Assembly (NCBI GenBank): GCA_020073375.1
Contig: JAIQFG010000026.1
Span: 39,173-103,172, forward strand
From: Terriglobia bacterium
Lineage (GTDB): Bacteria > Acidobacteriota > Terriglobia > Acidiferrales > UBA7541
Direction of reading: 5' to 3'
Length of the DNA stretch: 64,000 bases
The position numbers and the translations under genes were made by a program. Below, piece by piece: positions 8,210-16,841 of the stretch (positions within the stretch are counted from its first letter, which is position 1; every line of letters starts with the position of its first letter). Below the pieces are notes generated by a model, which saw only the letters and a list, made by a program, of their open reading frames with translations, was not told where the DNA came from and did not search any database.

Positions 8210-9111
8210 AGAACGAAAGTCTCGACCGTCTACGTTCGCGAATCATAAAGATCGACGCCATGCCGGCCATCCCCGTGATCTTGCGTCCGCTGCTTCGCTG
8301 CCTGGACCAGCCGGCCGAACAGGTGGACATGAACCGCATCGTGGAACTGGTTTCCTACGATAAATCGATCGCGGCGCAGTGCATTCGCATGGCCAATTCC
8401 GCGCTCTTTGCCCGCAGCACTCCGGCGGAGACCGTGCGCACCGCCGTCCTCAGTTTGGGGATGTGGCGGGTGCGCGACCTGTTGTTTTCCAATTCTCTCT
8501 CCCAGGTTATCCCCACCAATCGGTGGGTGGTGGACCCCTCCGTTTTCTGGCGGCATTCGCTGGGCTGCGCGCTGGTTGCCCGCCGATTCGCGGAAATTAT
8601 CGGCTACCCGGATCCCGAGAAAGCCTATCTGGCGGGTTTGCTGCACGACATCGGCGTGCTGGTGAATTGCATGGTGGCGCCCGAGGAATTCAAGATCGCG
8701 ATTCAAAAGGCGGCGGCCGAACAGATTCCCCTCAACGAAGCCGAACAGGCCACGCTGGGATTTACACATTGCGATTCCGGACGCATCCTCGGCGAGGCCT
8801 GGAAAATTCCGCCCGACCTGATCGATGCCATAGAACTTCACCATGACATTGGAGACCCCAACCGCGGCGGCCCGCTGGTGGCCATGGTTCACCTCAGCGA
8901 TTTGCTTTGCCGCCTGCGCGATCTGGGTTACGGCTATTACGAGCCCAGGCAGGTCGATTTTGCGAATGAACCCGGCTGGCTTTACCTGGCCATGCAGTTC
9001 CCGGGACTGGCCGACCTGGACATGGCCCGCTTCACCTTCAGCCTGGACGATTATGCGCGGGAAGTTGGGGAGCTGGTAGCCACGGTGTTTGCCGGGCGGG
9101 GCGCTGCGTAA
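8206..9111 (+). CDS. HDOD-domain signalling protein
   Basis: A 301-residue cytoplasmic protein made of one HDOD domain (about 15-215; RIVELVSYDKSIAAQCIRMA) with an HD-like segment LLHDIGVLV and a second histidine-rich stretch (DAIELHHDIGDP). HDOD proteins are non-enzymatic relatives of HD phosphohydrolases that act as output or scaffold modules in motility and c-di-GMP signalling. The ATGA overlap with cheR indicates coupling, so a role in the chemotaxis or motility response is inferred. The partner is unknown. Confidence 0.88.
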   Translation: MKNESLDRLRSRIIKIDAMPAIPVILRPLLRCLDQPAEQVDMNRIVELVSYDKSIAAQCIRMANSALFARSTPAETVRTAVLSLGMWRVRDLLFSNSLSQVIPTNRWVVDPSVFWRHSLGCALVARRFAEIIGYPDPEKAYLAGLLHDIGVLVNCMVAPEEFKIAIQKAAAEQIPLNEAEQATLGFTHCDSGRILGEAWKIPPDLIDAIELHHDIGDPNRGGPLVAMVHLSDLLCRLRDLGYGYYEPRQVDFANEPGWLYLAMQFPGLADLDMARFTFSLDDYAREVGELVATVFAGRGAA

Positions 9112-9114
9112 CGA

Positions 9115-9156
9115 AAAATTGCCATATGCGTCCCTCCGAGGATTCGCGGCAATTTT
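9115..9156 (+). terminator. Possible terminator after cheR-HDOD
   Basis: An inverted repeat AAAATTGCC (9115-9123) with GGCAATTTT (9148-9156), four bases past the HDOD stop and ending in T residues. The loop is long (24 bases), so this is only a candidate. Confidence 0.35.
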
Positions 9157-9283
9157 AGTGAAGCTTTCCCGGGGCGGGATCGCGTCCCTACACTATCAGA
9201 TGATTTGCAGTCGCTGATTTTTTCCTGGGCGGCTGCGTGTTTCGCCTCCATCTTCATCTGGTCACAAATTGATTTGTTTCCCG

Positions 9284-9312
9284 TTGACACTTTAACCCCT
9301 GCGGAATAAATT
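9284..9312 (+). promoter_or_regulatory. Sigma-70-type promoter
   Basis: TTGACA, 17 bases, TAAATT. A perfect -35 and good -10 about 90 bases before the orphan dimerisation-domain gene at 9405. The remainder of 9157-9404 shows nothing recognised. Confidence 0.55.
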
Positions 9313-9404
9313 CATCCCGTCGGCGATTGCGGTTTGCGCGCCGGCAAAGCAGCAACCCCTTCCCGCCGTTCGGCCCGCATTCACTTTTATTGACGAGGAA
9401 ACCC

Positions 9405-9776
9405 GTGCCCACAAATTCAATGTTGGACAAGGACGCGCATCCCCTGGCCGGTGCGAAGGCAGCAGCGGAATCGCAGGGAGCCGTTCATAAAGCAAGCAGT
9501 GCGCCGCGTTCGACGATTCCGTTCCCCGAACCGGACCGCTTGGTTCGCAAGGCGGCCATGAGCGCCCCGCCAGGGCAACTTCCGCGAGCCTTAGCTCATG
9601 AGTTAAACAATCTGCTTACGGTGATTATGGGGCACGCCGAGTTTTTGCTGAAACGCCGGGAATCGCCGGAAAATTTTCAGCTGCGGGTCGCGGAAATCCG
9701 CAATGCCGCCAAGCGCGGGCTCTGGCTGACCAACCAACTGCTTGCTTCGGCCGGTCCCAGGCAGCCGTCGCGCTGA
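9405..9776 (+). CDS. Orphan histidine-kinase dimerisation/phosphoacceptor domain protein
   Basis: A 123-residue protein whose second half is a HisKA-like helical hairpin with the H-box AHELNNLLTVIMGHAEFLL and a second helix ending LWLTNQLL, as in hybrid sensor kinases. No ATP-binding domain follows: the stop comes directly after the second helix and the next 200 bases encode no N/G boxes in any frame. The first 65 residues are low-complexity. A GTG start is chosen because GAGGA lies five bases upstream; an ATG 45 bases later is possible. It may be a phosphotransfer or decoy module, or a remnant. Confidence 0.6.
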   Translation: MPTNSMLDKDAHPLAGAKAAAESQGAVHKASSAPRSTIPFPEPDRLVRKAAMSAPPGQLPRALAHELNNLLTVIMGHAEFLLKRRESPENFQLRVAEIRNAAKRGLWLTNQLLASAGPRQPSR

Positions 9777-9985
9777 ATCCTTGGCAAGGCGGCGGTTCGC
9801 ACACTCGCTCGCGCGCGGAATCCCGGGCCGTCGGCTTGGAATCAGCCCCCGCATCCCGCCTTAAGGCCTCAGGCGGTTTGTTGCACGGGAACCGCACATC
9901 CCTTCACACTCCTGGTTGACTTCCAGCCGGGCAACTCTTGTAATGGATAGCGCGAGAATATGAATTTCCCCGATCGAACCCGCGT

Positions 9986-11590
9986 GTGAGCGATCCCGGT
10001 GCAGCCGTTGCCAGCCGGTTCGCCTCGAAGCGCTCGTCGTTTCTAGTCGCCTCAGGAATTTTCCTCAGCCGCGTTGCGGGCCTGATCCGCGACCGCGTAT
10101 TCGCCCACTACTTCGGAAACTCGGACGCCGCGGACGCCTTCAAGGCTGCATTTCGCATTCCCAACGCGCTGCAGAATCTGTTTGGAGAGGGCGTGCTGTC
10201 GGCTTCCTTCATTCCTGTATACGCGTCGCTGCTCGCGCACGGAGAGGAGAAAGAAGCGCGGCGCACCGCGGGAGCCGTGGCGGCTCTGCTCGCGCTCAGC
10301 ACCTCTGTTCTGGTTCTGCTCGGCGTGCTGGCTACCCCATATTTGATTGACGCGATCGCGCCCGGATTTTCGGGCGAAAAACGCGAGCTGACCATCCGTA
10401 TCGTGCGCATCCTGTTTCCGGGCGCGGGATTGTTCGTGTTGTCGGCGTGGTGCCTTGGAATCCTGAACAGCCACCGCAAATTTTTTCTTTCCTACACCGC
10501 GCCGGTGATCTGGAACGCCGCGATGATCGGCACGCTTTGGATGTTTGGAGCGCGGTATGCGCAGTTTCCGCTGGCCATTGTCCTGTCCTGGGGATCGGTG
10601 CTCGGCGCGGCGCTGATGGTGGCGATTCAGTTGCCGGTTGTGCTGGGGCTCCTGCGCGGGCTCCATTTGTCGTTTGCGTTTCATCTGGAAAATGTTCGAG
10701 TGGTGGTGCGCAACTTCTTCCCGGTGTTTATCAGCCGAGGCGTCGTGCAGATCAGCGCCTACGTGGACGCGCTGCTGGCCAGTTTGCTGCCGACTGGCGC
10801 GGTGGCGGCCTTGGCCTACGCGCAGACGCTGTATACGCTGCCAGTCAGTCTGTTCGGCATGTCCGTATCGGCAGCGGAGCTTCCCGCAATGTCCGGCGCG
10901 GTGGGCGCGGAAACCGAGGTTGCCGAAGTCTTGCGCGCGCGACTGAATGCCGGCCTGCGGCAAATCGCGTTTCTGGTGATTCCTTCGGTGGCTGCGTTTC
11001 TTATTTTAGGAGACGTCATCGTCTCCGCGATTTATCAATCGGGCCGATTCACCCATGCCGACGCGACCTATGTCTGGGGAATTCTGGCCGGATCGACGGT
11101 GGGATTGTTGGCCTCGACGCTCGGGCGTCTCTATTCGTCCACATATTACGCGTTGAAAGACACGCGCACGCCGCTGAATTTCGCAATCATTCGCGTGGTG
11201 TTGACCACAGTGCTCGGATATCTCTCGGCGATTCCGCTGCCGCACCTTCTGGGAATCGACTCGCGCTGGGGCGTTGCGGGCCTCACGATTTCAGCGGGGG
11301 TTTCATCCTGGGTGGAGTTCGCGCTTCTGCGCCGCACGCTCAACCGCCGCATCGGAGCCACCGGCCTTGCGCCCGCGTACCTGCTGAAGGGCTGGGCCGC
11401 GGCGCTCGTCGCCGCGGGAATCGGCCGGGCGCTGCTGCTCGCCGTCGGGCATCACAATCCGGTAATCGTGGCCGTCGTGGTCCTTGGCCCATACGGCATC
11501 GCTTATTTTGCAGGGGCTGCTGTCCTTGGCCTGCCGGAAGTGCGCGGCATGATTCAGATGCTTTCCCGGATGCGTGGCCGCGCCGCCTAA
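9986..11590 (+). CDS. murJ: Lipid II flippase MurJ (MviN family)
   Basis: A 534-residue polytopic inner-membrane protein with about 14 hydrophobic segments and the family signature near the N-terminus (SGIFLSRVAGLIRDRVFAHY, then DAFKAAFRIPN and LFGEGVLSASFIPVY). MurJ moves lipid-linked peptidoglycan precursor to the periplasmic face. The start is GTG at 9986, giving the usual length; no strong ribosome site is visible. It ends 12 bases from the convergent namA gene, and neighbours give no pathway context. Confidence 0.93.
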   Translation: MSDPGAAVASRFASKRSSFLVASGIFLSRVAGLIRDRVFAHYFGNSDAADAFKAAFRIPNALQNLFGEGVLSASFIPVYASLLAHGEEKEARRTAGAVAALLALSTSVLVLLGVLATPYLIDAIAPGFSGEKRELTIRIVRILFPGAGLFVLSAWCLGILNSHRKFFLSYTAPVIWNAAMIGTLWMFGARYAQFPLAIVLSWGSVLGAALMVAIQLPVVLGLLRGLHLSFAFHLENVRVVVRNFFPVFISRGVVQISAYVDALLASLLPTGAVAALAYAQTLYTLPVSLFGMSVSAAELPAMSGAVGAETEVAEVLRARLNAGLRQIAFLVIPSVAAFLILGDVIVSAIYQSGRFTHADATYVWGILAGSTVGLLASTLGRLYSSTYYALKDTRTPLNFAIIRVVLTTVLGYLSAIPLPHLLGIDSRWGVAGLTISAGVSSWVEFALLRRTLNRRIGATGLAPAYLLKGWAAALVAAGIGRALLLAVGHHNPVIVAVVVLGPYGIAYFAGAAVLGLPEVRGMIQMLSRMRGRAA

Positions 11591-11602
11591 CTTAGCCTTG
11601 CG

Positions 11603-12727
11603 CTACTTCCCAGCTTTGGCTTTAGTGGCATCGATTTCCAGCGGTTTCCGCGCGACCGTATCCGGCGGCGCGGCGCGCAGGTATTGCGCCGGCCAGCTGA
11701 TCGGCTGTTTCAGTTCGCGCGCGGCGCGCAGGGGCCAGTAGGGATCGCGCAGGAATTCGCGCGCCATGAAAACCAGGTCGGCCTTTTCGTTGGCCAGAAT
11801 TTCCGACACTTGTTCTTTCGTTTCGATCAATCCGACCGCGCCGGTCATGATCTTAGCTTCGCGCCGAATGCGCTCGGCAAAAGGCACTTGAAAGCCGGGG
11901 CCGGCCACGATTTTCTGGTCCGGGACCAGTGCGGCGGAAGAACAATCCACCAGATCCACGCCCAGAGTTTTAAGTTGCTTGGCCAGTTCCACGGATTGAT
12001 CGACGTCCCAGCCGCCTTCTTTCCAGTCGGTCGCGGAAATGCGAATGAACAGCGGCATGTTGTCCGGCATTTGCTTGCGGACCGCGGTGACGACTTCGCG
12101 GGCAATTCGCGTGCGGTTTTCAAATGAGCCGCCGTATTCGTCCGTGCGAAAATTGCTGAGCGGGGAAAAGAATTCGTGCAATAGGTAGCCGTGGGCGCCG
12201 TGAATTTCAAGGATGCGGAAGCCGGCCTCCAGCGCACGCCGCGCGGCCTGCGTGAAGGCATCGACAATGCCGCGGATTTCTTCCTTCGTCATGGCGCGCG
12301 GCATGGCGTAATGATCCGAATATGCGACGGCGCTCGGAGCCAGCGGCTCCCAGCCGCCCTGATCCAGCGGAACGGCGTCGGCGCCTTCCCAGGGACGTTG
12401 CGTGCTCGCCTTGCGCCCCGCGTGAGCCAGTTGCATTCCGGGGACGACGCCCTGTCCGGTTACAAATTTCACAATCCGCGACAAAAAATCTATGTGCGCG
12501 TCCTTCCAGATTCCCAGATCCTCCGGGGTGATGCGCCCCTCGGGAGTGACCGCGGTGGCCTCGGTAAACAGCAAGGAAGCGCCGCCCACGGCGCGCCCGC
12601 CGAGGTGCACCAGGTGCCAGTCATTGGCAAACCCGTCGTTGCTGGAATACTGGCACATCGGCGAAACGGCAATGCGGTTTTGCAGCGTGATGCCGCGAAT
12701 CGGAAGTGGATCGAATAGTTGCGCCAT
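11603..12727 (-). CDS. namA: NADPH dehydrogenase, Old Yellow Enzyme family (NamA/YqjM-like)
   Basis: A 374-residue FMN-dependent ene-reductase with a TIM-barrel fold. Visible signatures are the N-terminal FMN region (LPIRGITLQNRIAVSPMCQY, with the YqjM-type Cys), LAHAGRKAS, the substrate-binding pair HGAHGYLLHEFFSPLSNFR, and the C-terminal FMN phosphate region VFMAREFLRDPYWPLRAA. The family reduces activated C=C bonds, with proposed detoxification roles. It is convergent with murJ. Confidence 0.92.
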   Translation of the reverse strand: MAQLFDPLPIRGITLQNRIAVSPMCQYSSNDGFANDWHLVHLGGRAVGGASLLFTEATAVTPEGRITPEDLGIWKDAHIDFLSRIVKFVTGQGVVPGMQLAHAGRKASTQRPWEGADAVPLDQGGWEPLAPSAVAYSDHYAMPRAMTKEEIRGIVDAFTQAARRALEAGFRILEIHGAHGYLLHEFFSPLSNFRTDEYGGSFENRTRIAREVVTAVRKQMPDNMPLFIRISATDWKEGGWDVDQSVELAKQLKTLGVDLVDCSSAALVPDQKIVAGPGFQVPFAERIRREAKIMTGAVGLIETKEQVSEILANEKADLVFMAREFLRDPYWPLRAARELKQPISWPAQYLRAAPPDTVARKPLEIDATKAKAGK

Positions 12728-12808
12728 GGTTTCCTTTTTTTGATTTTCCGCTTTTCAAAAATCCTGAATTACGTGTTCTGATGTCCACTGCGAATGACAT
12801 GCGTTCTT

Positions 12809-12889
12809 GTAAGACAGACACTCTTGTCTGTCCGGTTTAGATTTTCGTCGCCGAGCGCAAAGCGGGACAGACAAGAGTGTCTGTCCTAC
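12809..12889. repeat. Bipartite inverted palindrome (REPIN-like), ACAGACACTC family
   Basis: Two palindromic arms (GTAAGACAGACACTC and its inverted partner ending GTCCTAC) flank a loop beginning GGTTTAGATTTTCGTCGCCG. The same element is present inverted at 57616-57697, including the loop. It lies between the divergent namA and the genes at 12957 onward. No other feature was recognised in 12728-12956. Confidence 0.85.
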
Positions 12890-12956
12890 CAAAACCCGCG
12901 CAGCGCCCGCCGGAAAGCCGCTGAAAGATTGTTAGGCCGCGAGCGGGGCGGTACGA

Positions 12957-13156
12957 TGGTTCCAGCAAGAACCGCCATGGGTCCCGAGCCGGACGACATT
13001 TTACAGAATACGGAGCGGTTGCGCGTGGATTACTTCTGGCGGCAGGCCCAGCGGGCAGCCGCGTGCCACTCGCGCGCGTCGATCTTCGGAAGAGTGCGGT
13101 TTATGAGCTCGGAAAACGCGGCTTTCGCGCAGAAGAATCGCAGAGCGCGCGCATGA
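12957..13156 (+). CDS. Small hypothetical protein coupled to the SRPBCC gene
   Basis: A 66-codon reading frame with GGGGCGG a few bases before its ATG. Its TGA overlaps the ATG of the SRPBCC gene (ATGA at 13153-13156), a pattern typical of translational coupling and the main argument that it is real. The product is basic, with no membrane segment or recognisable domain. It may equally be a decayed gene fragment. Confidence 0.3.
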
Positions 13157-13629
13157 AGACTGAATTATTTATTCGCCGGTCCCGCATCGCGGCGTCCGCG
13201 GCCGAAGTCTATGCCTGGCACGCCTTCCCGGACGCGCTGGAACAGTTGACACCGCCAGGCGAGCACGTCGAAGTTTTGGAAAAAACTGGCGGAATCGAGC
13301 GAGGGGCGCGCGTAATGCTGCGATTTGGGCGGTGGCCGTTTCGCCGGCGATGGGTCGCCGAGCATCAGGATTTCGAGGTGGGCAGCTACTTCAGCGACCT
13401 CCAGGTTTCCGGACCGTTCGCTTACTGGAAGCATACGCATTCGTTTGAGCCGGAGGGTCCCTCCGCGTGCATCTTGGAAGATCGTGTGGAATACGCCCTT
13501 CCGTTTGGTTTTCTTGGGCGATTCTTAGCCGGCAGATTTGTCCGCCGTAAGATCGAGGAGATGTTTGAGTATCGCCATGCGGCGACCGCGCGGCTGATTG
13601 CAGCACGGCATGGTCCGCAACGAGACTAG
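13153..13629 (+). CDS. SRPBCC/START-like ligand-binding protein
   Basis: A 158-residue soluble protein with the SRPBCC pattern: an opening strand (ELFIRRSRIAASAAEVYAWH), helix-rich AFPDALEQLTPPG, and a long C-terminal helix. Relatives are annotated as cyclase/dehydrase or cell-division-inhibitor-like proteins; their ligands are mostly unknown. The start at MKTELF gives the standard domain length. It sits 93 bases before the efflux operon, with no clear link to it. Confidence 0.8.
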   Translation: MKTELFIRRSRIAASAAEVYAWHAFPDALEQLTPPGEHVEVLEKTGGIERGARVMLRFGRWPFRRRWVAEHQDFEVGSYFSDLQVSGPFAYWKHTHSFEPEGPSACILEDRVEYALPFGFLGRFLAGRFVRRKIEEMFEYRHAATARLIAARHGPQRD

Positions 13630-13722
13630 AGTTACCGCGGACAATGGTCCCGCACAACTCCCGCCCGGCATTGGGATGACGTTCATCTTCCCCGGCGCGT
13701 CCGCCTGTATAATAGGTCCTCG

Positions 13723-14967
13723 ATGAGCACACCTCCGCGCAAGCCTTTAGCAGATTTGTCGTCCCTCAAGATCGACGACCATGCCCGCAAGTCCGGCAAC
13801 TGGGGCAAGCGCCTGGGCTGGCTCGCGATTATATTGGTGATGCTTATGGCCGGGGCTGGCGCCGTTTACCGCTTCAAGGATTCAAAGGCAGTCGTGGAAG
13901 TGACCACGGCGCGAAGCGCGGCGAATGCCCCCGAAGCGGCGCTGCTCAATGCCAGCGGCTATGTGACTCCCCGGCGGCGGTCCAGCGTGGCCGCGAAGAT
14001 CACCGGCCGCGTGATCGAAGTGGATACCGACGAGGGCATGTCGATCAAGGAAGGCCAGATCATCGCGAGGCTCGACTGTTCGGAATTCGACGCCGCGCTG
14101 GCTTCGGCCAAGGCGGATCGCCTCGCCACGCAGTCTGCAGTGAATGATCTTCAAGTCAATCTTGCAAATGCGGAACGCGAGCTGGAACGGACAAAGAAAC
14201 TGACAGCCGCGGGCGTCTCGACGCCGCAGGCCTTGGATGCCGCGCAGACGCTCACTGAGAGTTACCGCGCGCGCATCGCGCTGACCAAGGACCAAGTCGC
14301 GGCCGCCGATCGCAGGATCGACGTGGCGCAGGAAAACGTGAACAACTGCACGATTCGCGCCCCGTTCTCCGGGCAAGTGGTTTCCAAGGATGCTCAGGTG
14401 GGCGAGATGGTATCGCCGATTTCCGCCGGCGGAGGATTTACGCGCACCGGGATCGCCACGATCGTGGACATGCAATCGCTCGAAATCGAAGTGGATGTAA
14501 ACGAATCGTATATCGCGCGCGTCAAGCCGCGCCAAAGGGTCAGTGCCACGCTCGATGCCTATCCCAATTGGCAAATCCCTTCGCACGTGCGGACCGTCAT
14601 CCCAACTGCGGACCGCCAGAAGGCCACCGTGAAAGTTCGCATCACATTCGATAAATTGGATCCTCGTATATTGCCGGATATGGGCGTGAAAGTAGCGTTC
14701 CTGGGCGAGGAGCAGCCGCGCGCCGCTGCCGGTAGCGCGGCCGCCGCGGCAAAGGCTTTGATCCCCAGCTCCGCCGTGCGCCAGCAGGACGGAAGGGCCG
14801 CTGTGTTTCTGGTTCACGACACAGTGGTGGAGCGCCGCGCCGTGACACTGGGATCTCAGCACGGTGACGACGTCGAAGTCCTGGCGGGAGTGGCCGAGGG
14901 AGATACGATCGTGGCGAAGGTCCCGGAAAATCTGCGCGACGGCCAAACCGTCGAAGTAAAAAAGTGA
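13723..14967 (+). CDS. HlyD/MacA-family periplasmic adaptor of an efflux pump
   Basis: A 414-residue membrane-fusion protein: a cytoplasmic N-terminus, one membrane helix (about 27-47), split lipoyl/barrel-sandwich halves, an alpha-helical hairpin (about 120-205) and beta-barrel and membrane-proximal domains. It would link the inner-membrane ABC permeases to an outer-membrane channel, which is not in the window. It is first in a four-gene operon with an ATPase and two FtsX permeases, 10 bases before the ATPase gene. The substrate cannot be read from sequence. Confidence 0.88.
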   Translation: MSTPPRKPLADLSSLKIDDHARKSGNWGKRLGWLAIILVMLMAGAGAVYRFKDSKAVVEVTTARSAANAPEAALLNASGYVTPRRRSSVAAKITGRVIEVDTDEGMSIKEGQIIARLDCSEFDAALASAKADRLATQSAVNDLQVNLANAERELERTKKLTAAGVSTPQALDAAQTLTESYRARIALTKDQVAAADRRIDVAQENVNNCTIRAPFSGQVVSKDAQVGEMVSPISAGGGFTRTGIATIVDMQSLEIEVDVNESYIARVKPRQRVSATLDAYPNWQIPSHVRTVIPTADRQKATVKVRITFDKLDPRILPDMGVKVAFLGEEQPRAAAGSAAAAAKALIPSSAVRQQDGRAAVFLVHDTVVERRAVTLGSQHGDDVEVLAGVAEGDTIVAKVPENLRDGQTVEVKK

Positions 14968-14977
14968 GGATCTCGGC

Positions 14978-15703
14978 ATGGTACGAGTAGATGGCAACGG
15001 GGGCGCTGCGAGCCTGATTCACGTGCGGGGCCTGGACAAGAAGTACACGCGCGGCGGCGAGGAAATCCACGTCCTGCAGGGACTCAACCTGGACGTCGAT
15101 AGCGGAGATTTCGTCGCCTTCATGGGACCCAGTGGCTCGGGCAAGACCACGCTGCTGAATCTGCTCGGGGGCCTCGATGTGCCCTCCGCCGGCACGATCA
15201 CCGTGGCCGGCGACGAAATCACGCACATGTCGGCGAGCAAGCTGACGGGTTGGAGGGCGCGCCACGTCGGCTTCATTTTTCAGATGTACAACCTCATCCC
15301 GGTGCTGACCGCGTTTCAAAACGTGGAGCTTCCGCTGCTGCTCACCAAACTCTCCAAATCCGAACGCAAGCAGCACGTGGAAACGGCTCTGCAACTGGTG
15401 GGGCTTGGCGATCGCATGAAACATTACCCGCGGCAACTCTCCGGCGGGCAGGAGCAGCGCGTGGCGATTGCCCGCGCCATTGTTTCCGATCCCACATTCT
15501 TGTTATGCGACGAGCCGACCGGGGACCTGGACCGCAAAGCGGCCGATGAAATCATGGATCTGGTTGGACGCCTGGTGAAGGAATACGGCAAGACGGTGCT
15601 GATGGTGACACACGACCCGGCAGTGGCGCAGCAGGCGCAAGTCACGCTGCGCCTGGAGAAGGGAAGCCTGGTGGGTGCGCCGGAGGGAGCCGCCAAGCCA
15701 TGA
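14978..15703 (+). CDS. ABC transporter ATPase, MacB/LolD-like
   Basis: A 241-residue ATPase with Walker A (GPSGSGKTT), Q-loop (FIFQMYNLIPVLTAFQNVEL), signature LSGGQEQRV (Glu in place of the usual second Gln/Arg context), Walker B LLCDEPTGDLD and the H-loop TH. The short C-terminus and the NLIPVLTA phrase are typical of the MacB/LolD mechanotransmission family. The stop overlaps the first permease by four bases (ATGA). Confidence 0.92.
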   Translation: MVRVDGNGGAASLIHVRGLDKKYTRGGEEIHVLQGLNLDVDSGDFVAFMGPSGSGKTTLLNLLGGLDVPSAGTITVAGDEITHMSASKLTGWRARHVGFIFQMYNLIPVLTAFQNVELPLLLTKLSKSERKQHVETALQLVGLGDRMKHYPRQLSGGQEQRVAIARAIVSDPTFLLCDEPTGDLDRKAADEIMDLVGRLVKEYGKTVLMVTHDPAVAQQAQVTLRLEKGSLVGAPEGAAKP

Positions 15704-16839
15704 AATTCCTGCCGCTGCTGATCGCCAATCTGTTCCGGAAAAAGTTGCGCACGTCGCTGACGATCGGATCGTTTGCCGTCGCGCTGTTCCTGTTCGGACT
15801 GCTGGTAATTGTCCGCGGGGCGTTCAGCCAGGGCGAGGAAATCGCCGGCGCTGACCGCCTCGTGGTCATCAACAAGACTTCCATGATTCAGCCGCTGCCG
15901 ATTTCCTACCGCGACCGCCTGCTGCGCATGGACGGGATCAAGCAGGTGACCTACCAGAACTGGTTCGGCGGCGTCTACCAGGACCCAAAGAATTTCTTTC
16001 CGCAATTTGCCATCGACGTGGCGGACCAGCGAGCCATGTATCCGGAATTCAACATTTCGGAAGACCAGTGGAAAGCGTTTGTCGAGGACCGCGAGGGCGC
16101 GATCGCCGGCAAAAGCACGGCCGAAAAATACGGCTGGAAAGTGGGCGACCGGATTCCCATCAAAGGCACGATCTATACCGGAGCGTGGGAGTTCAATCTC
16201 CGGGGAATTTACGACGGCACGCGCCCGGCGGACGACACCACTCAGTTCTGGTTTCACTACGATTATCTGGACGAGCGGAGAACATTCGGCAAGGGCGACG
16301 TGGGCTGGTACGTCCTCCGCGTGACCAATCCCGATCTTTCCGTGCGGGTCGCCAAAACCATTGACTCGGAATTCGCCAACTCGCCGTTTGAAACCAAGAC
16401 GGACACCGAAAAGGAATTCGCCGCGTCGTTCGTGAAGCAGATGGGCAACATCGAGTTCCTGATTCTCACCGTTGGCGGCGTCGTATTCTTCACGCTGCTG
16501 CTGGTCACCGGAAACACCATGGCCATCGCGGTGCGCGAGCGCATCGGGGAACTTGCCGTGCTCAAGGCTCTGGGATTCTCCAACCGGTTCGTGCTGATCC
16601 TGGTCATGGTCGAGTCGCTGATTGTGGCGTTCGCCGGCGGGGGATTGGGATTGCTGCTCGCGAAATTGTTCAGCCTGCGCGGCGATCCCACGGGCGGCAT
16701 CTTGCCTTATTTTTATTTGCCGCCGATTTGGATCGTGGCCGGAATCGGCACGGCGCTGCTGGTAGGAACGGCCGGAGGAATTTTGCCGGCGATTTCCGCG
16801 ATGCGGCTGCGCGTGGTGGACGCCATCAGGAGAGTCTGA
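15700..16839 (+). CDS. ABC transporter permease, FtsX/MacB type (first)
   Basis: A 379-residue inner-membrane protein with one N-terminal helix (about 18-42), a large periplasmic MacB-PCD-like domain (about 45-250), and three C-terminal helices in the FtsX domain (about 255-375), where the cytoplasmic loop carries AIAVRERIGELAVLKALGFS, the usual coupling motif. It is paired with a second permease two bases downstream, so the pump is probably a heterodimer. Confidence 0.88.
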   Translation: MKFLPLLIANLFRKKLRTSLTIGSFAVALFLFGLLVIVRGAFSQGEEIAGADRLVVINKTSMIQPLPISYRDRLLRMDGIKQVTYQNWFGGVYQDPKNFFPQFAIDVADQRAMYPEFNISEDQWKAFVEDREGAIAGKSTAEKYGWKVGDRIPIKGTIYTGAWEFNLRGIYDGTRPADDTTQFWFHYDYLDERRTFGKGDVGWYVLRVTNPDLSVRVAKTIDSEFANSPFETKTDTEKEFAASFVKQMGNIEFLILTVGGVVFFTLLLVTGNTMAIAVRERIGELAVLKALGFSNRFVLILVMVESLIVAFAGGGLGLLLAKLFSLRGDPTGGILPYFYLPPIWIVAGIGTALLVGTAGGILPAISAMRLRVVDAIRRV

Positions 16840-16841
16840 AC

